This document shows, piece by piece, positions 1-7,801 of a stretch of DNA of 64,000 nt. Both the position numbers and the translations under genes were made by a program. The stretch's first letter is position 1. Each line of letters begins with the position of its first letter. Source of the stretch: Flavipsychrobacter sp. (GTDB lineage Bacteria > Bacteroidota > Bacteroidia > Chitinophagales > Chitinophagaceae); NCBI GenBank assembly GCA_031292525.1, contig JARLGY010000016.1, positions 1 to 64,000 of the forward strand, read 5' to 3'. The notes below the pieces were generated by a model that made no database searches, had not been told where the DNA came from, and was given only the letters and a program-made list of their open reading frames with translations.

Positions 1-22
1 GGTTCACCGCTAATAACCATCT

Positions 23-130
<108 letters not shown>

Positions 131-140
131 TTCATTTAAA

Positions 141-172
141 ACGCCTCATTTAACTTTGAGGCGTTTTTTTTT
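141..172 (+). terminator. Intrinsic terminator of the rRNA operon
   Basis: ACGCCTCA (141-148) pairs perfectly with TGAGGCGT (157-164) around a short loop and runs into nine T residues. It sits eleven bases after the 5S gene and ends rightward rRNA transcription. From here to 388 I see no gene and no clear regulatory signal. Confidence 0.9.
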
Positions 173-388
173 GTACATATACCTCCTGCAAGTTATCCCC
201 AATATTAGCTAGTCAAAAACATAGGCCTAGAACTCATTAAAGGAGGCAAATTCAAAATTTGGTTTATCACGGCCATCTAACTTATTGCCTACATTTATCT
301 ATTAACTCTTGAGTATTTTCTAATTCACTAGCTCTAATGCTCAGCATATAAAACTATAAATGGCGCATTTGCAGGCCTAATTTCCTGG

Positions 389-922
389 TTAATTTACCTT
401 GGTCAATATAAATGTATTTGAATCGGTAGAATAGCCTGAACAGTATGCAGGGCAATCTACTTCATTTACGTAACCGGTAATATTGTTGGATGTGTAATTG
501 AAGATACCTATTCTTACATTGGCTAACCCCAAAGCCGCACCTGTGCTGCTGTACTGCATTTGCTGCTCATCGAGCGCAAACTTGCTACCCGTTATAACAG
601 CAACGAATTGCATGGGAAATGTGAGTGTTGGAGCCGGCAAACCACAATTGCTACCAATAGATGTTTGTGTACTTGCCGACACTAAGGTTTCTGTTATGTT
701 TACAGAATTATCTCCCAGGGTGGTTATTTGCCAGTTAACCTTCATTGTAAAGGAGCTATACCTATTATAGCTACCACATCCATCGCTGCTGTAGTAGAAT
801 GTTATAGGATTTGGAGTTGTCCAGGTGCCGGCTAACTGGCGCGCTGGAGTAAGGGCAGGAGTGCTTTTCTGACAACTGAAAAACAAAATTGAGATGACAA
901 GTGTATATATGAACTTCTTCAT
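389..922 (-). CDS. Predicted lipoprotein, unknown function
   Basis: This 177-residue protein has a signal helix ending in FFSC, with Cys17 as the probable lipidated residue, as usual in Bacteroidota where the lipobox is loose. After it comes QLAGTW, a start often seen in lipocalin-like single-domain lipoproteins, then a Ser/Thr-rich beta-type sequence with four further cysteines (GCG, NC, DCPAYC) that could form disulfides. It lies downstream of rplL on the same strand, but a terminator separates them, so it is probably its own transcription unit. I do not recognise a family, and lipocalin-like fold is only a guess. Confidence 0.75.
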   Translation of the reverse strand: MKKFIYTLVISILFFSCQKSTPALTPARQLAGTWTTPNPITFYYSSDGCGSYNRYSSFTMKVNWQITTLGDNSVNITETLVSASTQTSIGSNCGLPAPTLTFPMQFVAVITGSKFALDEQQMQYSSTGAALGLANVRIGIFNYTSNNITGYVNEVDCPAYCSGYSTDSNTFILTKVN

Positions 923-1000
923 AAAAATTGTTTTTTAGATACTGTGGAAATTATGCAGTAGTAAAATTACAATATTTATGTACTTATAAACCAAAACAAA

Positions 1001-1032
1001 AAACCGCCTCAAAATTGCTTTTGAGACGGTTT
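1001..1032 (-). terminator. Terminator of the rplKAJL operon
   Basis: On the minus strand AAACCGTCTCAAAA, a GCAA loop and TTTTGAGGCGGTTT form a long hairpin with one G-T wobble, followed by a T-rich run. It starts about 20 bases after the rplL stop and closes the ribosomal protein operon, separating it from the lipoprotein gene beyond and showing that rpoB is not co-transcribed here. Confidence 0.85.
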
Positions 1033-1051
1033 GTAAATATTAGGGAGCTAA

Positions 1052-1426
1052 TTAAGCTATTTCAACTTCAGCACCAGCTTCTTTCAGCTTGTTAGCCAAA
1101 TCATCAGCTTCAGCTTTGCTTACGCCTTCTTTAACAGCCTTAGGAGCGCCATCTACTAGTTCTTTAGCTTCTTTCAAACCAAGACCTGTAAGATCCTTAA
1201 CTGTTTTTACTACGTTCAGCTTGTTAGGGCCGGCAGCTTTCAGGATAACGTCGAAAGCAGTTTTTTCAGCAGCAGCAGGAGCAGCAGGACCAGCAGCAGC
1301 AGGAGCAGCAGCGGCAACAGCAGCAGGCTCAATGCCATACTCGTCTTTCAGTATTGTAGCTAATTCGTTAACTTCTTTTACAGTAAGGTTAACCAGTTGT
1401 TCTGCGAATGATTTTAAATCTGCCAT
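1052..1426 (-). CDS. rplL: 50S ribosomal protein L7/L12
   Basis: L7/L12 forms the mobile stalk of the large subunit that recruits translational GTPases. The 124-residue product has the normal architecture: an N-terminal dimerisation helix region (about 1-35), an Ala/Pro-rich hinge (about 36-52), and the globular C-terminal domain with [13 protein letters not shown] and [15 protein letters not shown]. Length and motifs are standard. It is the last gene of rplK-rplA-rplJ-rplL, 97 bases after rplJ, and a terminator follows instead of rpoB. Confidence 0.97.
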   Translation of the reverse strand: MADLKSFAEQLVNLTVKEVNELATILKDEYGIEPAAVAAAAPAAAGPAAPAAAEKTAFDVILKAAGPNKLNVVKTVKDLTGLGLKEAKELVDGAPKAVKEGVSKAEADDLANKLKEAGAEVEIA

Positions 1427-1523
1427 TGTTATGATTTTTTTGTTTGTTTTTAATGTTGTTAATGGTACTTATGTTGATACTTGGAAGCCTTATTTTATGC
1501 GGCAGCTATGCTGCCCGTGTAAT

Positions 1524-2051
1524 TTATGCTGCGCGTTCTTCCAAGGCTTTTACAAGTCCTGCAAGTTTGCTGCCTGCGTTCAATCCACTCATTACATTGT
1601 TTATTGGAGACTGCAGTAAACCAATGATCTCGCCAATCAATTCGTTCTTGCCCTTCAGTGTCTTCAGTGCATCCAGTTGGTCGTCGCCTGTAAATACATC
1701 ACCATCAATGAAAGCAGCTTTCAAAACTGGTTTCTTGGTGTTTGCAGTCTGACGGAAAGAGCTGATGATCATTGCAGGTTCCTTAGCGTTCTCAGAGAAC
1801 AGCAAAGCAGTAACGCCATGTAATGCATCAAAAGAACCTTTGAAACGTTCTGTATCCAGTTGTTCCATTGCCTTTCTGATGAGTGTATTCTTTGCAACCT
1901 GCATTTCCACATTCTTTTCGAAGCAGATGCGGCGCAGTTTGCTCACCTGTTCTACCGTTAAAGATTCGGTATTGGTGATGTAAAAATTATTGTACTGGGT
2001 AAATTTACCCTTTAGTACTTCTATTGCTTCTGATTTTTGAGCAGGTGTCAT
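1524..2051 (-). CDS. rplJ: 50S ribosomal protein L10
   Basis: L10 anchors the L7/L12 dimers to 23S rRNA. The 175-residue product shows the family N-terminus (KSEAIEVLKGKF), the segment VAKNTLIRKAM that lies near the RNA-binding surface, and a helical C-terminal tail where L7/L12 dimers dock. A gap of about 100 bases separates it from rplA; in many bacteria this is where the L10-(L12) complex binds its own mRNA, but I cannot identify the conserved leader fold here with confidence. Confidence 0.96.
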   Translation of the reverse strand: MTPAQKSEAIEVLKGKFTQYNNFYITNTESLTVEQVSKLRRICFEKNVEMQVAKNTLIRKAMEQLDTERFKGSFDALHGVTALLFSENAKEPAMIISSFRQTANTKKPVLKAAFIDGDVFTGDDQLDALKTLKGKNELIGEIIGLLQSPINNVMSGLNAGSKLAGLVKALEERAA

Positions 2052-2150
2052 TTTTTAATTTTTTGTCCTCCCTTGCCTTCTTAGACAGTTTGTGCGGAGG
2101 TGTGATCTAAATGTTTGTTACCACGTCCTTATCCTTTGCAGGAAAGATGT

Positions 2151-2840
2151 TTACGCTACAGTTTTAGTATCAATAGCCAAACCTGGGCTCATTGTTGCAG
2201 CCAGGCTTATGCCTTTAAGGTAAGTGCCTTTAGCTGTAGCAGGCTTCATCCGTATCAGGGTGTTTATCAGTTCCTGTGCGTTTTCAGCAAGCTTAGCTGG
2301 TTCAAAAGATATACGGCCTATAGAAGCATGTATGATACCGGCCTTGTCTATCTTGAAAGCTATTTTACCACCTTTTACTTCATTTACAGCGTTGGCCACA
2401 TCATTAGTCACCGTACCTGTCTTAGGGTTTGGCATCAGGTTACGTGGACCCAGTATTTTACCAAGACGACCTATTTTAGGCATTACAGATGGTGTTGCAA
2501 CTATTACGTCAACGTCAGTCCATCCACCTTCTATTTTAGATACAAATTCATCAAGGCCTACAAAATCGGCACCTGCTGCTCTTGCTTCTGCTTCTTTATC
2601 AGGAGTACATAAAACCAATACGCGTTTAGTTTTACCTGTACCGTGTGGCAAGGTAACTGTACCGCGTATAGCCTGATCTGCCTTCTTAGGGTCTACACCC
2701 AGGCGTATATGTACGTCAACAGAGCTATCAAATTTGGTTATGTTGATGCCCTTCACGGTAGCTGCAGCTTCAGCCAGCGTGTATTGTTTATTTTTATCCA
2801 GTTTAGCTTCTACAGCTTTTCTTTTTTTAGTGATTGCCAT
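2151..2840 (-). CDS. rplA: 50S ribosomal protein L1
   Basis: L1 forms the stalk that moves deacylated tRNA out of the E site and is often a translational repressor of rplK-rplA. The 229-residue sequence has the family features [32 protein letters not shown], and [14 protein letters not shown], the signature near the RNA-binding face. Length is typical. It follows rplK by 54 bases in the same operon. Confidence 0.97.
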   Translation of the reverse strand: MAITKKRKAVEAKLDKNKQYTLAEAAATVKGINITKFDSSVDVHIRLGVDPKKADQAIRGTVTLPHGTGKTKRVLVLCTPDKEAEARAAGADFVGLDEFVSKIEGGWTDVDVIVATPSVMPKIGRLGKILGPRNLMPNPKTGTVTNDVANAVNEVKGGKIAFKIDKAGIIHASIGRISFEPAKLAENAQELINTLIRMKPATAKGTYLKGISLAATMSPGLAIDTKTVA

Positions 2841-2894
2841 CGCTTCAAAAAATTAAATAAGGTGAATTAAATTCGGGATGATGCGTTAATTGAA

Positions 2895-3344
2895 TTACGC
2901 GTTACTTCCCCATGGTGCAGTGCCTTCAACAGTGAAGCCCATGCTGCGTGCAGTACCTGCAACCATTTTCATGGCGCTTTCGATAGTGAAGCAGTTAAGG
3001 TCAGCCATCTTGTCTTTAGCTATTTCTTCTACCTGTGCCCATGATACCTTACCAACTTTAATGCGGTTTGGTTCTTTAGAACCTGTTTGTTGCTTGGCGG
3101 CGTCCATCAGCTGTATAGCTGCAGGCGGTGTCTTAATAACGAACTCAAAAGATTTATCGGTAAACACAGTAAGTGTTACAGGTAATACCTTGCCGATCTT
3201 GTCTTGGGTACGTGCGTTGAACTGTTTGCAGAATTCCATGATGTTAACACCCTTGGAACCTAATGCCGGACCGATTGGAGGTGCCGGGTTGGCTTGGCCG
3301 CCTTTTACTTGCAGCTTTACAAAGCCAGAGATTTCTTTAGCCAT
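2895..3344 (-). CDS. rplK: 50S ribosomal protein L11
   Basis: L11 binds the GTPase-associated region of 23S rRNA and is needed for the stringent response. The 149-residue product starts with the family pattern ([21 protein letters not shown]), continues with [12 protein letters not shown], and ends in the RNA-binding domain with [12 protein letters not shown]. It is the first gene of the operon; nusG and secE, which usually stand just upstream, are absent, since the next gene upstream is on the opposite strand. Confidence 0.97.
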   Translation of the reverse strand: MAKEISGFVKLQVKGGQANPAPPIGPALGSKGVNIMEFCKQFNARTQDKIGKVLPVTLTVFTDKSFEFVIKTPPAAIQLMDAAKQQTGSKEPNRIKVGKVSWAQVEEIAKDKMADLNCFTIESAMKMVAGTARSMGFTVEGTAPWGSNA

Positions 3345-3455
3345 TTTTTACTATTTTTGGTTTTAGCGAATTCCGGTAGTTTCTTATTTCAAATCCACCC
3401 CGGTTTATTCTCCCAAATGCAACCTTATTAAAAGAGCAATATGAGAATTGGACGG

Positions 3456-3487
3456 CAAAGGTAAGCACATATTTTATATGCAGCAAA
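3456..3487 (-). promoter_or_regulatory. Promoter of the rplK operon (Bacteroidota type)
   Basis: Read on the minus strand, TTTG (3487-3484) is followed after 20 bases by TACCTTTG (3463-3456), an exact match to the Bacteroidota primary-sigma pattern TTTG-N19/20-TAnnTTTG. Transcription would start near 3450, leaving a leader of about 105 nt before rplK, room for an L1-type autoregulatory site. No clear repressor fold was identified in the leader. Confidence 0.75.
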
Positions 3488-3641
3488 AAATATTTGAAAA
3501 TACAGCGATAAATTTAAAAGTGTAATTAGCCGGAATGAAAGACGTTGATAAGTGATGAGTTCCTGCAACAGTTGAGGGAGTGCCGATAAAAATGTACCTT
3601 ACACTGCCAATAGTTTTTAAACTTCCGGAACAACGATAATA

Positions 3642-3932
3642 ATGCAACCATTTACTGTAATAGAAATAAATGCAAACGGTACTACAACTCCGCAAATAGA
3701 AGATGATATAGAAGTGCTGTTAATACAGGACGGAGAAGTGACAGTAGGTAAGCTGAGTTATGATACAGAGAATGACTTTTCATCGCTGGCAATAGATAGC
3801 CCTCTTAACGAGGATGAATTGTATAAGGAAGCTAACGCGTTAATAAAGAAAATGTACCCTCATTATTTAGACACACTTACGTCTGTAGTATTGGTAGCGC
3901 CAATAGAACTGGCAGAGAAGATGGAATGGTAG
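3642..3932 (+). CDS. Conserved-looking small protein, unknown function
   Basis: A 96-residue acidic protein without signal peptide or membrane segment. It starts with a beta-type stretch (FTVIEINANG), has many Asp and Glu, and ends in a probable amphipathic helix (ELAEKMEW). It is divergent from rplK and convergent with the next gene; the stop codons of this gene and its right neighbour are only 13 bases apart. I do not recognise a family. Codon use matches its neighbours, and the reading frame is the only sensible one here. Confidence 0.65.
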   Translation: MQPFTVIEINANGTTTPQIEDDIEVLLIQDGEVTVGKLSYDTENDFSSLAIDSPLNEDELYKEANALIKKMYPHYLDTLTSVVLVAPIELAEKMEW

Positions 3933-3945
3933 GGTATTTTGTTGT

Positions 3946-4380
3946 TTAATGATTCAACAAGTCATTATCAAAATCAAAGTTATTCTTCGTTTTGTGTGCA
4001 TTGAAGGCTGCAGGGTCACCATAAGGACCTAAATACTTATCGGAGCCAAAACCCAATATCATGTAGAAAACAAAAGGGAGAAATACTAACCCAACAGTGA
4101 ACCCTTCAGTTTTACCAAAGCTTTTTGAAAGCATGTTTATTGTCCATATATTCCATATTATGCCAATGTAAGGTATGAGCATAAGAAATATCCACCACCA
4201 GGGCTTACCAACTATTTGTAATAGAATAATTATATTGTACACTGGTATAATAGCTTTCCAGCCTTCTTCTCCGGCCTTCTCAAAAGTTTTATAAAGCCCA
4301 ACTACCATCAGGATTATTAGCGGTAATCCGATAAACAGAAACATCATAAACATTATCCCTAAAATGGCTGCTGTATTCAT
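3946..4380 (-). CDS. DUF5684 family small membrane protein
   Basis: A roughly 144-residue membrane protein with an N-terminal membrane helix, the family core KAGEEGWKAIIPVYNIIILL, the strong GKPWWWIFLMLIPYIGIIW segment, and the ending LPFVFYMILGFG. This pattern, Gly-Trp followed by IIPVYN and then PWWW between membrane helices, is typical of DUF5684. The function is unknown. The frame extends seven codons upstream to an ATG at 4401, but I prefer the ATG at 4380 because it begins directly with the hydrophobic helix. Gene context gives no functional clue. Confidence 0.8.
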   Translation of the reverse strand: MNTAAILGIMFMMFLFIGLPLIILMVVGLYKTFEKAGEEGWKAIIPVYNIIILLQIVGKPWWWIFLMLIPYIGIIWNIWTINMLSKSFGKTEGFTVGLVFLPFVFYMILGFGSDKYLGPYGDPAAFNAHKTKNNFDFDNDLLNH

Positions 4381-4495
4381 ATAGTAGCTTTTAATACCCA
4401 ATGCAATATAGCTATTGTATGGGATTATTCGAAAAGTGAATAAATACCTGATCAGGTACTGCCAATAACAATACTTGATCAGGAACGGTAGTAAA

Positions 4496-5350
4496 TTACA
4501 TTTTTACTATTGGTAACAAACGTTGTGCCCCATTTTGGATAATCTGCACACCGTAGTAGCCTTTTGGCCAATTGCTGCAATCGACAGTGGTTTCGGTGAC
4601 GTTGCCGGTAGTATGCAGGTTTTGTGCTGACATTATTTGGCCGCTCATGTTGTATACGTTGATGTTGTAAATGCCCGGGATGGCATTGTCTATTTTTATA
4701 CTGAACTGATTGGTTGCGGGGTTCGGGAATGCTTTAATGCCGATGCTCTGTGATAACTGTTTTAACCCGAGAGGATACTCGGTGAGTGTTATTGAGGTAT
4801 TGGCTGAAAGATCGGTGTTGTTTGCACTACCATCACCATTAACGGCGTTAAGTGTACAATACATTGTAACTACACCTGCACCGCTTGCAGGGGCTGTCCA
4901 AGGGAAAGAAACGGTATAGGTGCCGGATGTGCCTGCCATGGGTGAGCTATGTTCCACAAACCTTATTCCCGCTACTGTATATATGTGTCCTCCACTGGGT
5001 GCCGTGCTAGTTCCCGCCTGTACCTGTGCTGCACCAGTACCTGATACAGTTGAATATTGAAAACCAAATTGCGGAAGGCTGGAGGTGTTGGTGCCTTTAA
5101 TAACAACGGTATAAGAGGCACCGGGTGTATAGCCTGTTACTGGCACGCCACCAGCGCTATCTAAAGTTATTGAAACAGTAGTGTTGGTAGAATTGCCACC
5201 ATGACAGCCACTGCCACCGCATGTGGCACTTGAAGCTTGAGCCCCTGTGCGGTTTAAGCCAGAATGGTAAGCTAACCCTGCTTTATAACTGCTTAATGAA
5301 AGGTAGCCTATTGAAGCAGTTAATGTAAATAGTAAAATTCTTTTCTTCAT
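4496..5350 (-). CDS. T9SS-exported choice-of-anchor V / Reeler-like protein with CX4CH motif (copy 1)
   Basis: This 284-residue secreted protein starts with a signal peptide (MKKRILLFTLTASIGYLSLS), then has C44-GGSG-C49-H50, a CX4CH motif resembling a c-type haem site. A beta-sandwich Reeler-like region follows (YTVVIKGTNTSSLPQFGFQY; about 65-185). The last 80 residues are a T9SS sorting domain (IKAFPNPATNQFSIKI to RLLPIVKM), so it is exported through the outer membrane and probably attached to the surface. It is a tandem paralogue of the next gene upstream. The anchor-V family often carries a Cys-Cys-His near the N-terminus; whether haem is bound is unknown. Confidence 0.8.
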   Translation of the reverse strand: MKKRILLFTLTASIGYLSLSSYKAGLAYHSGLNRTGAQASSATCGGSGCHGGNSTNTTVSITLDSAGGVPVTGYTPGASYTVVIKGTNTSSLPQFGFQYSTVSGTGAAQVQAGTSTAPSGGHIYTVAGIRFVEHSSPMAGTSGTYTVSFPWTAPASGAGVVTMYCTLNAVNGDGSANNTDLSANTSITLTEYPLGLKQLSQSIGIKAFPNPATNQFSIKIDNAIPGIYNINVYNMSGQIMSAQNLHTTGNVTETTVDCSNWPKGYYGVQIIQNGAQRLLPIVKM

Positions 5351-5463
5351 AACTGGAATTGGAAATTCAATTGTTTAGAAGGCGCAATTTACTTGTGATT
5401 ATTAAGGAGCAAGGTTATCTGTAGATTAAGCTTTGGATGCTTTTATTGTGGCAGTTTGGGCAA

Positions 5464-5490
5464 TAAAAAAAGTGCCGCACAAGGCGGCAC
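5464..5490 (-). terminator. Terminator between the two tandem anchor-V genes
   Basis: On the minus strand GTGCCGC, a short loop and GCGGCAC are followed by a run of seven T residues. It lies about 30 bases after the stop of the 5518-6378 gene, so the tandem copies are probably separate transcription units. Confidence 0.85.
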
Positions 5491-5517
5491 AGTCAAAATT
5501 ATAGAAGGATAGATGAA

Positions 5518-6378
5518 TTAAAGCTTGACAACAGGCAGCACGCGTTGTGCGCCATTTTGAGCTATTTGCACACCATAATAGCCTTTAGGCCAGGTGCTGC
5601 AATTAATAACCGTTTCTGTAGTGCCGCCATTTGCATGGATGCTTTGGGTAGCTACTATACGGCCGCTCATGTCATATACATTTATATTGTAAACGCCAGT
5701 ACCTGCACCTTCCATTTTTATACTGAACTGATTAGTGGCAGGATTAGGGAATGCTTTTATTGCAATATCCTGGGGTAATTCAGATACTCCTACGAAACCT
5801 TCGTTGAGTGTGATCGATGTATTGCGAGATACATCGGCGGCATCGGCCCCACCGTCAAAGTTTACTGCATTTAGTGTGCAATACATGGTAACCGTGCCCG
5901 TACCTAATGCTGGCGCTGTCCAGGTAAAGGAAGGTACGGTATATGCGCCCGATGTACCAGTCAGTGGCATGCTATGCTCTACAATTTGCAGCCCGGTGAT
6001 ATTGGTTGTTATATGGCAATTTGCAGGAGCTCCATTAACAGTGCCAGCCTGTGTCTGACTGGATCCGCTTCCGGAAACCGCAGTATATTCAAATCCAAAA
6101 TGAGATAGGCTCGAAGAATTTGTGCCGGTAATTTTTACAGTGTAGGTAACTCCGGGCCTATACTTTGTTACAGCTACACCTCCAGCGCTATCTACTTCAA
6201 TAGAAACAGTAGTAGCAGTTGAATTACCACCATGGCAACCACCGCCACCGCACGATGTAGCGCTGCCTTTAGCACCAGTGCAATTCTGGAAATTTAAGCC
6301 TGGCCCTGAGGTATAACTAGAAAATGCCAGGAAACCTATACCCGAAGTTAGGGTCAATAGTAAAATTCTTTTTTTCAT
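5518..6378 (-). CDS. T9SS-exported choice-of-anchor V / Reeler-like protein with CX4CH motif (copy 2)
   Basis: A 286-residue paralogue of the gene just downstream. The N-terminus is nearly the same (MKKRILLLTLTSGIGFLAFS), followed by C43-GGGG-C48-H49 (CX4CH), the same Reeler-like core (YTVKITGTNSSSLSHFGFEY), and a C-terminal T9SS sorting domain (AFPNPATNQFSIKMEG to RVLPVVKL). The copies diverge most between the CX4CH and the sandwich core, which fits an old tandem duplication with retained function. Export by T9SS is inferred from the tail; binding of haem or another metal by the CX4CH is possible but untested. Confidence 0.8.
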   Translation of the reverse strand: MKKRILLLTLTSGIGFLAFSSYTSGPGLNFQNCTGAKGSATSCGGGGCHGGNSTATTVSIEVDSAGGVAVTKYRPGVTYTVKITGTNSSSLSHFGFEYTAVSGSGSSQTQAGTVNGAPANCHITTNITGLQIVEHSMPLTGTSGAYTVPSFTWTAPALGTGTVTMYCTLNAVNFDGGADAADVSRNTSITLNEGFVGVSELPQDIAIKAFPNPATNQFSIKMEGAGTGVYNINVYDMSGRIVATQSIHANGGTTETVINCSTWPKGYYGVQIAQNGAQRVLPVVKL

Positions 6379-6545
6379 GGAAGTTCTTTTAAAAAAGGAG
6401 TTGATTTAGAAATAATGACAAATTGTATGCCTAAATTAAGTTTTGTTAAAAAAACAGCAAAAGTTTTTTTGCTGAAGCGGGAATAAAAGGTAATGAACAC
6501 AATTTAAAATAGTTTTATTATGCTTCCTTATCTTCGCGCGCAATT

Positions 6546-7244
6546 ATGGGTCATAAAAAATTAATAAAATTTCAGGCTATACTTGGCTATGCCAATGTGC
6601 TGCAGTTTCCTGAGGATATGAAGGGGAAATGGAACCAGTTCTTTAAAAATGATAATCCTATAACCCTTGAACTGGCTTGTGGTAAAGGTGAATATAGTGT
6701 AGGGCTAGGGCGACAACACCGTGATCATAATTATATAGGTATAGATATAAAAGGCAATCGTATATATACCGGGGCTAAAATAGCGCTAAATGAGCACCTG
6801 GATAATGTTGCCTTTTTGAGGGCACAGATAGGGCAGCTAACTAAGTATTTTGCCCCAGGTGAGGTAGCTGAGATATGGATCGTTTTTTCTGACCCCTTCC
6901 TTAAAAAAGAATCGAACAGGCTTACCCACTCCCGTTTTCTGCACTTGTACGAGCAGGTATTGTTACCAGGCGCGCGCATCAACCTGAAGACTGATTCTTT
7001 AGAACTGTACAATTTTACGTTGGAGATTATTGGAGAACAGGGTTGCATAATACACGAAAATATTGCAGATATTTATGGCAAGGGCATGGCAAATGGCCCC
7101 CTTGCAATACAAACCTTTTACGAAAAAATGCACCTGGCAGAAGGGCGTACCATCTACTATATATGCTTTTCGCTACCGCAAGATGGTGTGAAACTCTCTG
7201 GTCGTTTTGCCAAAAAAGAAGAGGAAAAGCTTGGTGATGACTGA
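6546..7244 (+). CDS. trmB: tRNA (guanine-N7-)-methyltransferase
   Basis: TrmB methylates G46 in the variable loop of tRNA using S-adenosylmethionine. The 232-residue product shows the SAM-binding glycine motif (LELACGKGEYSVGLG, about 39-53), the acidic ribose-binding end of the next strand (YIGIDIKGNRI), and the catalytic loop FSDPFLKK followed by LTHSRFLHLYEQVL, the Bacteroidota version of the DPWxK/RH segment. Length is normal. A TATCTTCG box at 6529-6536 resembles the -7 element and lies just upstream of the ATG. The 3' end overlaps the next gene, and three genes in a row are translationally coupled. Confidence 0.92.
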   Translation: MGHKKLIKFQAILGYANVLQFPEDMKGKWNQFFKNDNPITLELACGKGEYSVGLGRQHRDHNYIGIDIKGNRIYTGAKIALNEHLDNVAFLRAQIGQLTKYFAPGEVAEIWIVFSDPFLKKESNRLTHSRFLHLYEQVLLPGARINLKTDSLELYNFTLEIIGEQGCIIHENIADIYGKGMANGPLAIQTFYEKMHLAEGRTIYYICFSLPQDGVKLSGRFAKKEEEKLGDD

Positions 7245-7422
7245 GGGGGTTGACTATACGATATTGCCAGATGGTAGGTTAGTATTTACCGCAAAATATC
7301 TGCTGGAGCGTGGTTTTTGCTGTGGTAATGGTTGTCTTAATTGCCCATATGAATATATAAATGTGCCGGAGCTCAGGCGTACAGAACTTATAAACAGCCG
7401 TTTGCACAATGACAAAAAATAA
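7237..7422 (+). CDS. DUF5522 family Cys-rich small protein
   Basis: A protein of about 61 residues whose core VDYTILPDGRLVFTAKYLLE followed by GFCCGNGCLNCPY matches DUF5522, a small family with a Cys-rich end that may bind a metal; function unknown. I place the start at the ATG at 7237 rather than the TTG at 7207, because DUF5522 begins shortly before the YTI/PDG segment and the AGAGGAAAAG tract upstream is a plausible ribosome site. It overlaps the trmB stop by eight bases, and its own end overlaps the next gene by 14 bases, indicating tight co-translation. Confidence 0.8.
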   Translation: MTEGVDYTILPDGRLVFTAKYLLERGFCCGNGCLNCPYEYINVPELRRTELINSRLHNDKK

Positions 7423-7747
7423 TCCACAAGATATTTACGAGGCTATATATGATGTTGTGCGTATGATACCACTTGGCCGGGTATCAACTTATGGGGCAGT
7501 GGCTGCTGCTGTGGGCGCGAAGTCTGGGGCACGCATGGTTGGCTACGCTATGAACCAATGCCGCGGATTAAGACCCAAGGTGCCGGCACATAGGGTGCTG
7601 AACAGGAATGGTGAGTTAACAGGCCGCCATCATTTTGTACCCGAGGAATTAATGCAACAAAAACTGGAAAAGGAAGGTATAAAGGTAGCAAATAATAAAG
7701 CAGTAGATTTTAAACAGCTTTTTTGGGACCCAATGAAGGAGTTGTAA
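7409..7747 (+). CDS. Alkyltransferase-like protein (ATL, MGMT fold without the acceptor Cys)
   Basis: ATL proteins bind O6-alkylguanine lesions in DNA and flag them for nucleotide excision repair, without repairing them directly. The 112-residue product matches the MGMT DNA-binding domain: IPLGRVSTYGAVA (helix-turn-helix entry), ARMVGYAMNQC, and the active-site segment PAHRV, in which the acceptor Cys of PCHR is replaced by Ala. That substitution, plus small size, separates ATL from true methyltransferases. The ATG overlaps the DUF5522 gene by 14 bases. Confidence 0.88.
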   Translation: MTKNNPQDIYEAIYDVVRMIPLGRVSTYGAVAAAVGAKSGARMVGYAMNQCRGLRPKVPAHRVLNRNGELTGRHHFVPEELMQQKLEKEGIKVANNKAVDFKQLFWDPMKEL

Positions 7748-7801
7748 TAGCTGGAATAGTTTTTGCATCCATTTGGAAAATATTGAAAATTAGATAATTA
7801 T

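Noticed and set aside
131-388. tRNA gene after the 5S rRNA
   Set aside because: No cloverleaf or GTTCRA arm could be found in this stretch.
1089-1619. Long plus-strand open frame opposite rplL and rplJ
   Set aside because: It is the antisense shadow of the Ala-rich hinge of L7/L12 and of L10; composition follows the true genes and there is no family match.
2052-2150. L10 leader autoregulatory RNA between rplA and rplJ
   Set aside because: The position fits, but I could not recognise the conserved kink-turn and stem set, so I do not call it.
2115-2676. Plus-strand open frames opposite rplA
   Set aside because: Antisense shadows of the L1 gene, with no plausible start site or motif.
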